64,000 nucleotides of DNA, taken from contig JBNMKZ010000007.1 of the NCBI GenBank assembly GCA_050874585.1, forward strand, positions 1-64,000, given 5' to 3'. Source of the DNA: UBA1067 sp050874585. Its GTDB lineage: Bacteria > Verrucomicrobiota > Kiritimatiellia > RFP12 > UBA1067. This document shows, piece after piece, positions 35,332-45,353 of this stretch (its first letter is position 1; each line of letters opens with the position of its first letter). The position numbers and the translations under genes are program-made. The notes under the pieces are model-generated. The model had not been told where the DNA came from and ran no database searches. It saw only the letters and a list, made by a program, of their open reading frames with translations.

Positions 35332-35712
35332 TTAGGGAAAGGTAATCTTCACGACCTGCCAGCCGGCGATTCGCTCCGGCCCGACCTCCTCGCCAATCTG
35401 CGGACGCATGCCGTCCCGGTAGTCGGGCGACAGCACCCAGCAGACGGAAAACGCCTCGCCGTCCAGCATGGGCCGCCCCTCCGCCGAAAGCGACAGGCTC
35501 GGACGCGGCGTTGCGGGCTTCAGCGAAACGCCCAGCAGCCCCTCGGCAACGGCCCGCGTGTTCTCGTGCCCCCAATAGGAGACAACGGCATGCGACTGCA
35601 CCTGTTCCCGCAGTTCCTCCACGCGGCGGCACGACATCCGGACGACCCCCGAGCCGCGCACGAGTGACAGCGGGAACGTGTTCCCGACGAGTATCTTCTT
35701 CACCTTCTTCAT
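35332..35712 (-). CDS. Probable cyclic-oligoadenylate ring nuclease, DUF1874/Crn2/AcrIII-1-like
   Basis: This is 126 residues from the ATG at 35712. The pattern KILVGNTFPLSLV, a short helix VEELREQVQ, then SYWGHENTRAVAEGLLGV matches DUF1874 proteins, where an invariant His in a GHxST-like motif (here H49 in GHENT) breaks cyclic tetra-adenylate. Those proteins are about 115 residues, so the size fits. It sits between the NE0113 gene and cas10 in the same operon, where a signal-clearing enzyme would be useful. A TACAAT box 11 bases upstream may give extra expression. The assignment is by eye and needs structural confirmation. Confidence 0.55.
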   Translation of the reverse strand: MKKVKKILVGNTFPLSLVRGSGVVRMSCRRVEELREQVQSHAVVSYWGHENTRAVAEGLLGVSLKPATPRPSLSLSAEGRPMLDGEAFSVCWVLSPDYRDGMRPQIGEEVGPERIAGWQVVKITFP

Positions 35713-35735
35713 GACGCCGCCTATTGTAGCGCATT

Positions 35736-36899
35736 TTAGTCCTCCCGACACGAAGAAAGACATCCGCAGATATCCGCAAGTTTCGACGCATGAATCATCT
35801 TGATTTGATTGACGGGAAACGCCACGGCGGCCAAGCGCCTCGGCACGAGACTCTCGGCGTACTGGAATTCCGCCGCCACGAGTTTCTTCCGCAGGGTCGA
35901 GAGGACCTTGGAGAGGTCCGCCTTGCAGTCGGGACTGGCAAAGCGCGACCCCGCCCGGAAATTCGAGAGCCAATCGCAGGTAGCACATCCCTTTTCGCAA
36001 TGAAGTTCATACATCCGGTCGGCAAACCGCCCATCCGCCAAACCTCCCGCGATGAGCAGAAGTGCCGCGAACTCCGTCGAAGCCAGATGGATCTCCCGTC
36101 CTGCAATCCAAAGCCGTCCCTCCCATGCGTCCATCTTCAGCTCGGGATAGACAACCGCCGCCGGGGCGAGGGACTGGACCTGTTCAACCAGCGAGCGGTA
36201 GCTGGGTGGGAGCGTGCTGAACTTCTCCTGGTACCACCCGCGCATCCGCACGTAGGGGACTTCGAAGAGTTCGCCCTTCACCCGACTGCCGCAGAACGTC
36301 TGACCGTCCCTGGCCGTGTATTTCACGCCCTTTTCGGGGAAATAGAACGGAGGCTCAACGCCGCCCTCGAAAGGTGCCGGCAGGAGAATGTGGTAAACGC
36401 GATCCCCTTCGCGCCCGAGAAGCGTCATGCAGGAAAACAACAGGGCACTCATCGTCTTGCGTCCGCCCGCAATCGAGGTCAGGACAACCGTCCCAGGGTC
36501 TTCGGTGTACTGCCGCAACTGCTGCAGCATGAAATCCGCCGCACGGAGATTGTCCGCGCCCGTGCGCAAGTCGTCAATCTCGTCACCCCGTCCATCGGGC
36601 ATGACGCGGATGGACGTCTCACCGAAAACCAAGCGGTTCGTGAGGTCGTGCCCCTCATCCGCCAGGGCCTTGCGCAGGCGTTGCCAGACGCTGTCCATCC
36701 CCGAGAGAATCTGCTCCCGAAGGCGCACCTTGCCCGTCTTCGTCGTAATGACCACGACTTCGTCCGGGATAACGGACTCGGCCAGCTTCGCCAATTCCCA
36801 AATGGTCTCCGTCAAAATCGCCGGGGACGTGCCCAATCCAACCATGAGCACAATCCGCTTTCTCGCATCCGAAGATGCCTGTGATGCTCTCACCATCAT
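35736..36899 (-). CDS. NE0113-family CARF protein with C-terminal winged-helix domain
   Basis: This is 387 residues. The CARF domain begins with IVLMVGLGTSPAILTETIWELA and has PDEVVVITTKTGK, then TSIAGGRKTMSALLF (about 141-155), the hallmark of the Cas_NE0113 family. Residues 250-370 contain EIHLASTEFAALLLIAGG and LSKVLSTLRKKL, which resemble an OmpR-type winged helix-turn-helix. It is the first gene of the CRISPR operon, after a TATACT box. It could be a cyclic-oligoadenylate-controlled DNA-binding regulator or a ring nuclease; the family has been linked to both ideas and I cannot decide from sequence. Confidence 0.85.
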   Translation of the reverse strand: MMVRASQASSDARKRIVLMVGLGTSPAILTETIWELAKLAESVIPDEVVVITTKTGKVRLREQILSGMDSVWQRLRKALADEGHDLTNRLVFGETSIRVMPDGRGDEIDDLRTGADNLRAADFMLQQLRQYTEDPGTVVLTSIAGGRKTMSALLFSCMTLLGREGDRVYHILLPAPFEGGVEPPFYFPEKGVKYTARDGQTFCGSRVKGELFEVPYVRMRGWYQEKFSTLPPSYRSLVEQVQSLAPAAVVYPELKMDAWEGRLWIAGREIHLASTEFAALLLIAGGLADGRFADRMYELHCEKGCATCDWLSNFRAGSRFASPDCKADLSKVLSTLRKKLVAAEFQYAESLVPRRLAAVAFPVNQIKMIHASKLADICGCLSSCRED

Positions 36900-36935
36900 T
36901 TCACTCCGTTCTTCCTTTGTCCATTGCTACTTGGG

Positions 36936-36941
36936 AGTATA
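36936..36941 (-). promoter_or_regulatory. -10 box of the CRISPR-Cas operon
   Basis: TATACT on the minus strand lies about 37 bases before the NE0113 start codon, with GGAG 6-9 bases before the ATG. It is the only clear promoter for the run from NE0113 to the RAYT gene, which has its own TATAAT. Confidence 0.5.
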
Positions 36942-37851
36942 CCACAGGAAGGAAGCCAGCGTCAACCGACAGTTCGAGTGTTTGCCCCATCCCCACTTTC
37001 CCTGCGACCTTTGCGTCCCTTGCGGCTAAAAACGCCCGCCCCTTTTCCGTGCGCTCCGCGTATTCCGTGGTTCGGCGATCCGCCCCCCCCTTGCAAGCGG
37101 CGCGGCAGATATGGTATAATTCGCGGCATCTTGTCCGACGGAGGACTCCCTCTTCAACGAACGGAGGACCTCGCCCAGCGCAACAAGAAAAAGGCCGGCG
37201 CAATGAATTATGCGGCACCGGCGGAAGAGAACGAACGCGCTGCTGGCGAGACGATTAGACGGTCGGACGGGATGACATCACGCAAAACGTCGGCAGGGCC
37301 GGCAGGAAGGATTGACTATGTCGATGAAGAGAAATGATTTTGCCAACGAGGGCGTTCGGGACTTCTTTGAAGCCCCTGTCAGGGATTACACATTCCGCCG
37401 CGAAGGAACGCGGGGAGCCGCACGCACAAAAGCGCCGCGCTTGCGCCTTCAAAACGCCTACGCGGTGGGGCTTCGCTCCGCCGTTCTCAAGCGGAGGTTC
37501 GGGGGCGCAGTCCCCGTCCCTTCGCCCCCAGCCTTGCCCGCAAGCACCCTTATATGCGCCGCGCCTGCGCGAATCGGGCCGTGCGCGGCGCACACGCCTG
37601 CCCCACGGCGGGCCGCCTGAGGGGCGAAAACGAAGAAACTCCCGCGAGACTTTCGGGAAAAATCCACTGGATTTGACTTTTAAAACCACTGGAAATTCCG
37701 TTCGGAACGGCGGGTCCGCCCCCCCCGCAGGCCGCGTGAAACGGCCCAAAACCACGGGAAACGGCTTTTCGACTCTCGCGGTTTTGCCGCGAAAAAACAC
37801 CCTATTCGTTCAGACAATTGCACGGAAAACCATCCATGGACCACACAAAAA
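36942..37851. repeat. Repeat-rich intergenic DNA with a plus-strand promoter and short open frames
   Basis: A plus-strand TATAAT at 37115-37120 faces two short frames. One begins at 37203 (44 residues, no clear ribosome site). The other is at 37318-37620, preceded by GGAAGG and starting MSMKRNDFANEGVRDFFEAP. The latter runs into dispersed GC-rich repeat DNA at 37443-37527 and may be broken. Two GGAGGAC motifs at about 37138 and 37163 lie in the putative transcript. No known gene is recognised; a small RNA or short peptide is possible. Confidence 0.3.
37443..37527 (+). repeat. Dispersed GC-rich repeat, copy at 37.5 kb
   Basis: The stretch reads GCGCCTTCAAAACGCCTACG, then after a variable middle GGTTCGGGGGCGCAGTCCCC followed by GTCCCTTCGCC. 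The same two parts occur at 48280-48378, and the second part occurs inside the RAYT gene at 28632-28665. The inverted pair GGGGGCGCAGTCCCC can form a hairpin, as in REP elements. Confidence 0.65.
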
Positions 37852-40800
37852 TCACGGAAGGTGGACAGCGAACGGCAAGGATGTCCCGACAATCGTCCGC
37901 GTCAATTCAACCAGCTCAAATGTCCTGTCGAAGAGTTCGAGTGAAAGCGGCGCGAATGAAAAACTGACGGTTGGCGTGATTGTGCCGGAGACGTCAGCAT
38001 CCTCCTTCTTGAACGTTCCCGTCACGCCGGGCACGACCGTCACCTTCATGAACTTTGCAGACGCGGCGGATGTTTCCGCCCCCACTGCCGCACCGACTTC
38101 CAATCCCGCAAAGACTGTCGCATCAAGTCCAAGGTCCGACACCGTCATATCATCGTGCGCATCGAAATCCCGAATGGACACCTTGCCGTCGTGGGTCAAT
38201 GTCCGGTTCCTGTATGTGAGCGTTGCATCGACGGCGATTGGAACGCGCATCACCACACTTCCGCTCACCGCCGCGTCAATATCCACCCGTGGACCCGCCC
38301 AGCACAGGAACGGGGCTTCGGAGAAATTCCGGACCGAGGAGAGCGACACATTTGAAACGGAGAGCGTCCCCTTCTCCACCGCGAGATCAAGCCAAACGGT
38401 TCCCTTGAGATTCACGTCAAAAGACGTGATTCGCTTGCGCCCATTCACCTTCTCCACATTCACGTGCACCGTCTGCACGAGATCGTTTGTCGCGGAAACT
38501 TCCACCTTCCCCGAAGCCTCCTCCGTCTCGCGAAGCTGGAGAGTTGGCGGCACGGAAAGCGTACTGACACCCGAATTGATTGCTGGCGCATCACCTGACG
38601 GCTGTTCATCCTCGGCATCGGCTTCCACGGATGAGGCCGCCCCCACACGGTCCTCGATGGATGCGTCCAATCCCTCTGGCAACGACACGGACACCTTGAA
38701 GAACCGATGCGTCTCATCGAGATGCGAGGACCATTCATCCGCCAGATCGGCCTTTCCGTAAACCGTGTACACGCGCTCGTCGCCCAAGTCAGGCGTCCAC
38801 GTGAGCTCCGGTCCGTTCGCGCCCATTTGAATGGACGTGCGGAAGACGCTTGCCGCATCGTCTGGATTCGTTCCGGCAACGTACTCGTCAAAGACGGACA
38901 TGACCCGACCATCGGCGCGGCACTTTGCAAATCGCGTTGCCCGTGCCTTCATCGCGGCGATTTCGCTACTGCGGGCATAGTCCCTTGTGGTGAACCCCTT
39001 GGCCTTCAACCAACGATCAAAATCCGTCACGTCGAGCGCGTAGTCATGGCGCACCGTCTGCGCGGCGAGTGACGACAAGCCCGCCGAATTGATGGCGCGA
39101 AGGCGCAGGTAAAAGGCATCATGCTTTGGGAATCCCCGCACACTGACGCGAGTCACATGGCCTGTCGGAACGATTGAGGGTACCGTGCTCACGGACTGGA
39201 CAACCGTTGCAAAGTCCGCCGTTTTCGAGAACTCGGCAACCATGTTCACGGTGTCATCCCTGACACCCGAAGACTCCACCTTCACCTCAAATGTCTCAGC
39301 GGACTCTTCGCTTGCCGTGTGCCACGCCTCCATTTTCGGCTTCACGGCCACATCGGCAAGCGTCGGCGTGACGGCCGTGAAGGTATAGGTGCGTCCATTC
39401 TTCTTGAGTTTTCCGTTGTTTGTCACAACAAGACGCGCATAGCACTTGCGCCCGCTCTCAAAGACAGGCACGGCCGTTATCGTCGCGACGGCTGCCGTAT
39501 TGAGTGCAACGGCATCGAAAAGCCGCGAATTGCTGAACGCCGAATTGTCGGCCACTTCGATTTGCGCCGTGGCAGACGTAGCCTTTGTCCGCGTCACCGT
39601 GTTTGAACCATACTCCTGCATCGATGCCAACATCGTCAGGACGCCGCTCTGCTTGGAATAGCTGCACGCCGTGCCAAAGATCGGCTCGCCCTTCCATGTC
39701 GTCGGCACCCAGCGAATGCGGTCAAGCCAACCGGCGTTCGCGGCCGTTGATTTCCCGCTTTGATTGTAATAGCGCCAATGGACGCAATGTGCGCCATCCG
39801 CCTTGAAAACATAGCCTTTCCTCGCCCACGCAACATCCGATCCCTTGATCGTTGTCGAGGCCGTCACGCCCTCATTCGTCGAGGTGAAGAACGAAAGTCG
39901 GTCATTCGTGTCACTACCGTCGACCTTCCAGTCGAAGTAAAGCGTCCCCTTCCCTGTGAAAGAACAATAGAACCAACTGGTCTCGCCCTTTTCAATGTCC
40001 GCACTCCGTGCCGCGCTCTTCCCGTCCCGCGATACGTCCTCATCGACCGACCACGAACGATGGGCTTTTGTCCAGAACTTCACATCATCACAATCAAGGG
40101 CCAGGTTGAATCGTGATGCCGCGGACGAAGTGGCGGAGGAAGCCGGCGCGGCACTCCAGAAGCTCATCGTTCGCCCATTCGGTGAGAAATGGGAAAGGTT
40201 CAAAGTCGCCGCCGTGCCATCCGCCCATCGTGCACAGGGGATGCTCGTTCCATTGAACTCCCCGCCATAAGTCTGCGCCGGATTATCCGCCTTCCACGCA
40301 TCTCCCGAATCGCCATTCGTCTTTGCGGTCTCAAGCGAGTAGAGACCGTCCGCCTGCTCAAGGCTCACCTCGTAATTCAGACGGTTCGTCGCCGCGCCGT
40401 AGTTGGCGAACACCTTCTTCAGCGCGTCCGAGAGCACCGTCGGGTACATGTTGTCGCCATCCTCATTGCACCGATAAATGGCGATGCCGCTTGAGCGAAT
40501 CTCCTGATCGTAGCCTCGCGCCTGACGGTTTTCAATCAGGTAGTATTCCTTGGCGTTCTGTGGATTCGCAAAATAATAGACGTCGCTGAGCGCATCCGTC
40601 ACCGTCACCCATCCACCGATTGGCAGGGGCTTCGGCTGCACCCATCCCATCGCCACACGCAAATAGGCGGACAGGTACTGCGGATGCGTGTCGTACGTCC
40701 CCGTTCGACCGCACATCAAGTCCCACATGCCAACGCCATTTCCAGGCAGGGAATTGTAATGGTAAAGATCCGGGAAGTCACAGACCATGTGCCCATTCTC

Positions 40801-41813
40801 ATGGCAAAAGGTCAGGATGGAAGGATTGGATGTCACGGGCGTCAGCTGATAAGTCGAGAAGTGACATTCGTTGCCATCAATCGTAACCGGAGCCGCCTTG
40901 TACTGGTCGGACTTAAGCGTCGACTGATGCGCCCAGAGGCCATAGCCCCACGTCGTCGACTCTTCTCCCGCAAAATACACGTTCAGCGCACAAATCTGAT
41001 AATCTTTCGTCAGGATCTTCTTCTGCTCACGGTAACTGGCCTGCTGGAGACGCGGCAGAATTTTCGTCGCGTAATCATTCCGTGCGGCGAGGACCTGCAA
41101 CACATCGCCAATGAGCTGGCGCCCGCACTGCCCATTCTCAACAGACGGCTTGTCGTAGTAGTCACGCGGATGCGGTGCCTGAATCCATCCGATGACGACA
41201 TTCGTGTAGATGAGCGCCCCACCGCTCACCGTCTCATAATAGGCGCGGCACGAGGAGACATTCCCATATTTGGTAAACTTGCTGCCGTTGATCATTTCCT
41301 CCAGGTCGCCCGCCGAGACGTTCGGATGCGCGACGGCCGCAAGGGTGTTCGTCTGCCGACCATCCTCATCGATCAACGGGAAATCCACGAGCAAGGTGAC
41401 GCCAACGATCGTACCCGAAGTCGCCTGATAGTTTTCATTGGCCACTGCACTTTGAGGGCCGCCGAGCGGGATGCCGTGGTCGAATCCACTGAAAGGCGAC
41501 TCGCCTTGCGTGCACGCCACCGCTCCGCCCGCCCGGTTGCCTGCAAGTATTCACGCATCCGCTCGCGGACCTTCTCCATCCGAGACTGCCGCGTCTGCTC
41601 GTCAGCCTTCTCGTAGTATCCCGTCTGCGGATTGTAGCTGAGAGCATTCCCCTCCTCATCCCTGAACGTCGCCTGATACTCATCACCAACACCATAAATC
41701 CGCTGTATTGCGCCCGTCGATGGCACGCGATGGGTAAACCACTTTTCAAAGGGTGCCGCCCCGGCACAGCAGGCGACGGCGGCCATCCCAATCATCACAA
41801 GAAGTCTCTGCAT
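37852..41813 (-). pseudogene. Large secreted M6-family metalloprotease, reading frame broken near 41525
   Basis: The N-terminus (ATG 41813, signal peptide RLLVMIGMAAVACCAGA, then VPSTGAIQRIYGVGDEYQATFRDEEGNAL, a typical M6 propeptide start) is in one frame up to about 41525. The rest (about 1,220 residues) is in another. The shift falls in a G/C run at 41521-41540; adding one base would join them. The protease domain has the zinc motif HENGH in LTFCHENGHMVCDFPDLYHY and the GMWDLMCG loop. Lectin-like and fibronectin-like beta domains follow. A sigma-70 promoter (TTGACA 41873-41878, TAAACT 41849-41854) lies upstream. It may be a pseudogene, a sequencing error or true frameshifting. Confidence 0.75.
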
Positions 41814-41848
41814 TCTTTGTCGTATTCCTCTTTTGTTAGATGCGGCAA

Positions 41849-41878
41849 AGTTTACCAAAACTAACTCACTGCTGTCAA
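41849..41878 (-). promoter_or_regulatory. Sigma-70 promoter of the M6 protease gene
   Basis: TTGACA (41873-41878) and TAAACT (41849-41854) are on the minus strand with an 18-bp spacer. AGAGGA lies before the ATG at 41813. This is the best two-box promoter in the window. Confidence 0.6.
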
Positions 41879-42053
41879 CCGTGCGCCGTAAACTGACGAA
41901 AATGCCTGGTGAAAGGGACAATCTGACAATCAGGTGCGTGACATAAAGAGGCGTTCCAGCCGATTCCGTGCGCCGTTAATGCCCCAAAGGGCGGCGCAAA
42001 AAGGAGTCCTTGAGATGCCGCGTCCGCCCGTCAAACCGCGAGCTGCGGGCACC

Positions 42054-43256
42054 TTACGCCCCGTGGGGAATGGGCTTCCACTGGCGCGTCGGAACGACAA
42101 GTGCCGCCAAAACCGAGGCCGAAAGGATGAGGGAGAAGACGGGGAAAAGCAGGATGGGCAGGACACGCGGCCGCCGCTTTTCCTGCGAAAGCGCCACGGA
42201 AGCCCAGGCCGTGAACCACCCCATGACAAAGACGAACCCAATGACACCGAAGAAAAATCCGCTCGCCGAAGCCAGCGTTTCGCCGCTCAAAAGACGGAAA
42301 ATGAACGCCAGGACATCAAACAACAGAATAAACGCAACGGACATTCCCGTCAGGATGGCGAAGAAACTGTCGAACAGGCGAAGCGTCGGACGCTTGGCGA
42401 GCGTCTTGGCCCACGGCCGAAAATACATCCGCACGACTTGCCAACCGCCGGTCGCCCAGCGGCGAAGCTGCCGCCACATGTACTGGACCGTCACAGGCTG
42501 CTCGTCGGCATAATCCGCACCAGGGACATAGGCAACCCGGTATCCGCGCAGGTTCCCCATGACGGTAAACTCAACGTCCTCCACCATGGTCTTCGTCTTC
42601 CACCCTTCCTCCCCGAGGACGGAGAGAAGGAAGGCAAACCCCGTGCCCGTCAGTTTCCCCGAAAGGTGCAGGTTCGTCCGCACGCGGTTGGACAACTCGT
42701 TCATCATGTTCCAGTAAATCGTGTACCAACCGGAAATCAGGTTCGTCCGCGCATTGGAGGAATGGCGGCACCCGGTCACAATCGACTCGCCGTCGCACAA
42801 CGCCGCGTTGACCTTGCAAAGCCATTCAGGCGAAACAATGTTGTCCGCGTCAAAGACGGCGATTGCGTCATAGCCGCCACACGCACGAATCTTCTCGATG
42901 CCCCAGGCGAGCACATCGCCCTTCCCCGCACTCGGGATCGTCTTCTCCCAAACGGTTGCGCCCGCCGCGCGCGCCCGCGCAACGGTCTGGTCGCTGCAGT
43001 TGTCCGCAAGGACGATAACATCGCGCAAGGCGGCCGGATAACGGCTCATCAGCAGGCTTCGAACAGGCAGGCGAATCACCCGCTCCTCATTCCGCGCACA
43101 GATGAGAATGGCGAAGCGAAGGTTCTTTTTCGCCTTGGGATGCACCCGCGCCCGCCGCAGAAGGCCGACAAGGACAATCACCGTCGACCAGAAAAAGACC
43201 AGCGTCAGACCCAGGCACAGAAAGTTGAAGAGGAGCAAAAGCCGCGCATCAGTCAT
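42054..43256 (-). CDS. Membrane glycosyltransferase, family 2 (processive type)
   Basis: This is about 400 residues. An N-terminal membrane segment (LLLLFNFLCLGLTLVFFW) precedes the GT2 domain with CARNEERVIRLPVRSLLMS, DNCSDQT, the DxD-type AVFDADNIV and the product-binding QLRRWATGGWQ. Three to four membrane segments follow. The QxxRW motif suggests a chain-forming or poly-N-acetylglucosamine-like enzyme, but the sugar is unknown. The start at 43256 overlaps the acyltransferase gene by 8 bp. Confidence 0.88.
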   Translation of the reverse strand: MTDARLLLLFNFLCLGLTLVFFWSTVIVLVGLLRRARVHPKAKKNLRFAILICARNEERVIRLPVRSLLMSRYPAALRDVIVLADNCSDQTVARARAAGATVWEKTIPSAGKGDVLAWGIEKIRACGGYDAIAVFDADNIVSPEWLCKVNAALCDGESIVTGCRHSSNARTNLISGWYTIYWNMMNELSNRVRTNLHLSGKLTGTGFAFLLSVLGEEGWKTKTMVEDVEFTVMGNLRGYRVAYVPGADYADEQPVTVQYMWRQLRRWATGGWQVVRMYFRPWAKTLAKRPTLRLFDSFFAILTGMSVAFILLFDVLAFIFRLLSGETLASASGFFFGVIGFVFVMGWFTAWASVALSQEKRRPRVLPILLFPVFSLILSASVLAALVVPTRQWKPIPHGA

Positions 43257-44070
43257 CTCGCCACCTCCTGTGAACCCAAAGGTACTGCTCGGGATAACGA
43301 CGAATGGCTTCCTCAAGACGATCGTTCAGCAACTGCGTCACCTGCGCGAGATCCGCGCCGCGCTCCACACGAATCGGGCTACCGCCCACAAGCCTGTAGC
43401 GATAGGGGGCAAGCCGCACGAACGAACCGACGACGATCGGAAAGCCCGTGCGCATGGCAAGCCGCGAGACGCTCGTGAAGGTCCGTGCCGGGCGACCAAA
43501 GAACTTCAGCAGCAGGCCACCGTGCGTATACTGATCCATCAGGATGGTCATGGCGGCACAATCCTCGCGCCACTTGCGGAGGATGTCAGGCGACATGCCC
43601 TGGTTCTTGTTGACGATTGTCACCGGTCCCCTGAAGTGATGATTCTTCATCCACCGCGTCACCAGCCCATTGTTGGGCAGGCGCGCAATGGCAATCATCG
43701 GCCGGGCAAACGAGAGGATGTTCGTCGCCGCCTCCCAAACGCCGTGGTGTGAACTCGCCAGAAGAATCGGCGTGTCAGGTGTCTCAAGGAGAAGCCGGAC
43801 AGTCGTCGCATCGGCTTCCGTCGTCATGTCAAGATGTTCGCGCCAGTTGTCGGCGTTCACGACCCGTGGGACAAACAGTGCCTCACAGATGTGCCCGGCA
43901 AAATGGCCGAACGAACGCCGCGCAATCCGCGCCGCCGTCCGTCGATCGGACGCGACACCCGCCCGCAGAATGTTCTCAATGGCAATCTGGCGACGACGGC
44001 GGAAAAACGGCCAAAGGAGCGAGGCAAAACTCGCTCCAATGTCGTAGGCATGACGTTGTAAAAAGGTCAT
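43249..44070 (-). CDS. lpxL: LpxL/HtrB-family lipid A acyltransferase
   Basis: This is 273 residues. It transfers an acyl chain to lipid A at the inner membrane. The catalytic HX4E-type motif is SSHHGVWEAA, and the C-terminus has the typical RYPEQYLWVHRRWR. RRRQIAIENILRAG near the start matches the LpxL pattern. It overlaps hisD by 4 bp and the GT2 gene by 8 bp. Which acyl position it serves cannot be told. Confidence 0.85.
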   Translation of the reverse strand: MTFLQRHAYDIGASFASLLWPFFRRRRQIAIENILRAGVASDRRTAARIARRSFGHFAGHICEALFVPRVVNADNWREHLDMTTEADATTVRLLLETPDTPILLASSHHGVWEAATNILSFARPMIAIARLPNNGLVTRWMKNHHFRGPVTIVNKNQGMSPDILRKWREDCAAMTILMDQYTHGGLLLKFFGRPARTFTSVSRLAMRTGFPIVVGSFVRLAPYRYRLVGGSPIRVERGADLAQVTQLLNDRLEEAIRRYPEQYLWVHRRWRDD

Positions 44071-45338
44071 GAAAAGCGGATTGTGGCCGCACGGCCGTGA
44101 CCGTCGAGGCCCTCAACGCCCGCAAACGCCTCAATCGTGCGACACGTTTCCTGCAAGTCCTTCTTCTTGAACGCAACGAAACTGTGGCGACGACGGAAGT
44201 CATCCGGCGTAAGGCCTGAGAACATATTCGCCGCGCCTCCCGTCGGAAGCACATGGCTGGGGCCCGCGACAAAGTCGCCGGCGGACTCCGGCGTCCAAGG
44301 CCCCGCGAAGACCGCGCCCGCCGCACGAACGCCCTTCATGACACGCGTGGCATTGCGCGTCATAATCTCAAAGTGCTCCGGCGCAAAGCGATTGACGACC
44401 TGGAGTCCCTCCTGCACGTCCTTCGCAACGACAATCAGGATTCCCTCACGATCGATGACACGCTGGACGAGAGCCTTGCGCGACAGGGTTTCCGTCTGTG
44501 CAAGGACTTCCCGACGAATGGCCTCTGCCAACTTCATCGAGGTGCACACGCAGAGAGACTTCTCCCACCCGCTACCATGCTCCGCCTGCGAAAGCAAGTC
44601 GGCCGCAATCCAGCGGATGTCGACAGAGCCATCCGTCAGGACGGCGATCTCGCTCGGGCCCGCCACCTGGTCAATGGCGACATAGCCATAGACCTGACGC
44701 TTGGCCGCCGTCACGAACGCATTGCCCGGACCGGCAATCTTCTGGACCTTCCGGCATGTCTCCGTGCCAAAGGCCATCATGCCAATCGCCTGAATGCCGC
44801 CCACGCGGTAAATCTCGGTCGCCCCCGCCACACGAAGTGCATACAGGAGGACGGGATTGACCTCTCCCGTCCGCCCAGCCGGCGTGCAGGCCACAATCTC
44901 CTTCACGCCAGCCGCCTTCGCAAGCGTCACGGTCATGATGGAGGTCGAGGCGAGCGGAGCCGTCCCGCCCGGCACATAGACACCGACGCGATCCATCGGG
45001 GAGAAGAACTCCCCTTCCGAACCGCCGCCGGGAGTCTTCATGCTCCATCCGCGGCGAAGGGAGGCCTTTGAAAACTTCAGGACGCGGCGGTGCGCATCAA
45101 GAACGGCCTTGCGGATAGCCGCAGGAATCGCCGCCGCCGCACCCTCTTCGTCCGCAAGTCGCAGATTCGAACCCTTGTAGCCCTCGAATTTCGCCACATA
45201 TTTACGGACGGCGGCATCTCCGTTCTTGCGAATGTCGGCAAGAACGCCAAAAGCGGCCTTTTCGGCCTCTTCTGGAAAGGCTGGACGCGCATTGAACTGC
45301 TCAATGCGCGCATCGCCCGTCTTGACAATCCGAATCAT
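44067..45338 (-). CDS. hisD: Histidinol dehydrogenase
   Basis: This is 423 residues. It catalyses the last two steps of histidine synthesis. Motifs seen are VGVYVPGGTAPLASTSIMT, GGIQAIGMMAFGTETC, KIAGPGNAFVTAAKRQVYG, DQVAGPSEIAVLTDG, the zinc/catalytic LLSQAEHGSG and NRFAPEHFE. The length is standard. It is isolated from other his genes here and co-linear with lipid genes, so the operon is mixed. Confidence 0.95.
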   Translation of the reverse strand: MIRIVKTGDARIEQFNARPAFPEEAEKAAFGVLADIRKNGDAAVRKYVAKFEGYKGSNLRLADEEGAAAAIPAAIRKAVLDAHRRVLKFSKASLRRGWSMKTPGGGSEGEFFSPMDRVGVYVPGGTAPLASTSIMTVTLAKAAGVKEIVACTPAGRTGEVNPVLLYALRVAGATEIYRVGGIQAIGMMAFGTETCRKVQKIAGPGNAFVTAAKRQVYGYVAIDQVAGPSEIAVLTDGSVDIRWIAADLLSQAEHGSGWEKSLCVCTSMKLAEAIRREVLAQTETLSRKALVQRVIDREGILIVVAKDVQEGLQVVNRFAPEHFEIMTRNATRVMKGVRAAGAVFAGPWTPESAGDFVAGPSHVLPTGGAANMFSGLTPDDFRRRHSFVAFKKKDLQETCRTIEAFAGVEGLDGHGRAATIRFS

Positions 45339-45353
45339 AGACTTCTTCGGCCC

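Noticed and set aside
35332..36000. Longer 222-residue version of the ring-nuclease-like gene
   Set aside because: The first 96 residues would overlap the NE0113 gene out of frame; the ATG at 35712 gives a protein of the expected DUF1874 size.
37203..37337. A firm 44-residue gene starting at 37203
   Set aside because: No ribosome site, overlap with another short frame and no recognisable features; kept only as part of an uncertain region.
41960..41995. TGCGCCG/CGGCGCA hairpin as terminator of the GT2 gene
   Set aside because: On the transcribed strand the T-run precedes the stem instead of following it, so it does not fit an intrinsic terminator.
42054..43478. Long plus-strand frame opposite the GT2 glycosyltransferase
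   Set aside because: It is a high-GC antisense shadow rich in Arg and Pro; the minus-strand gene has clear GT2 motifs.
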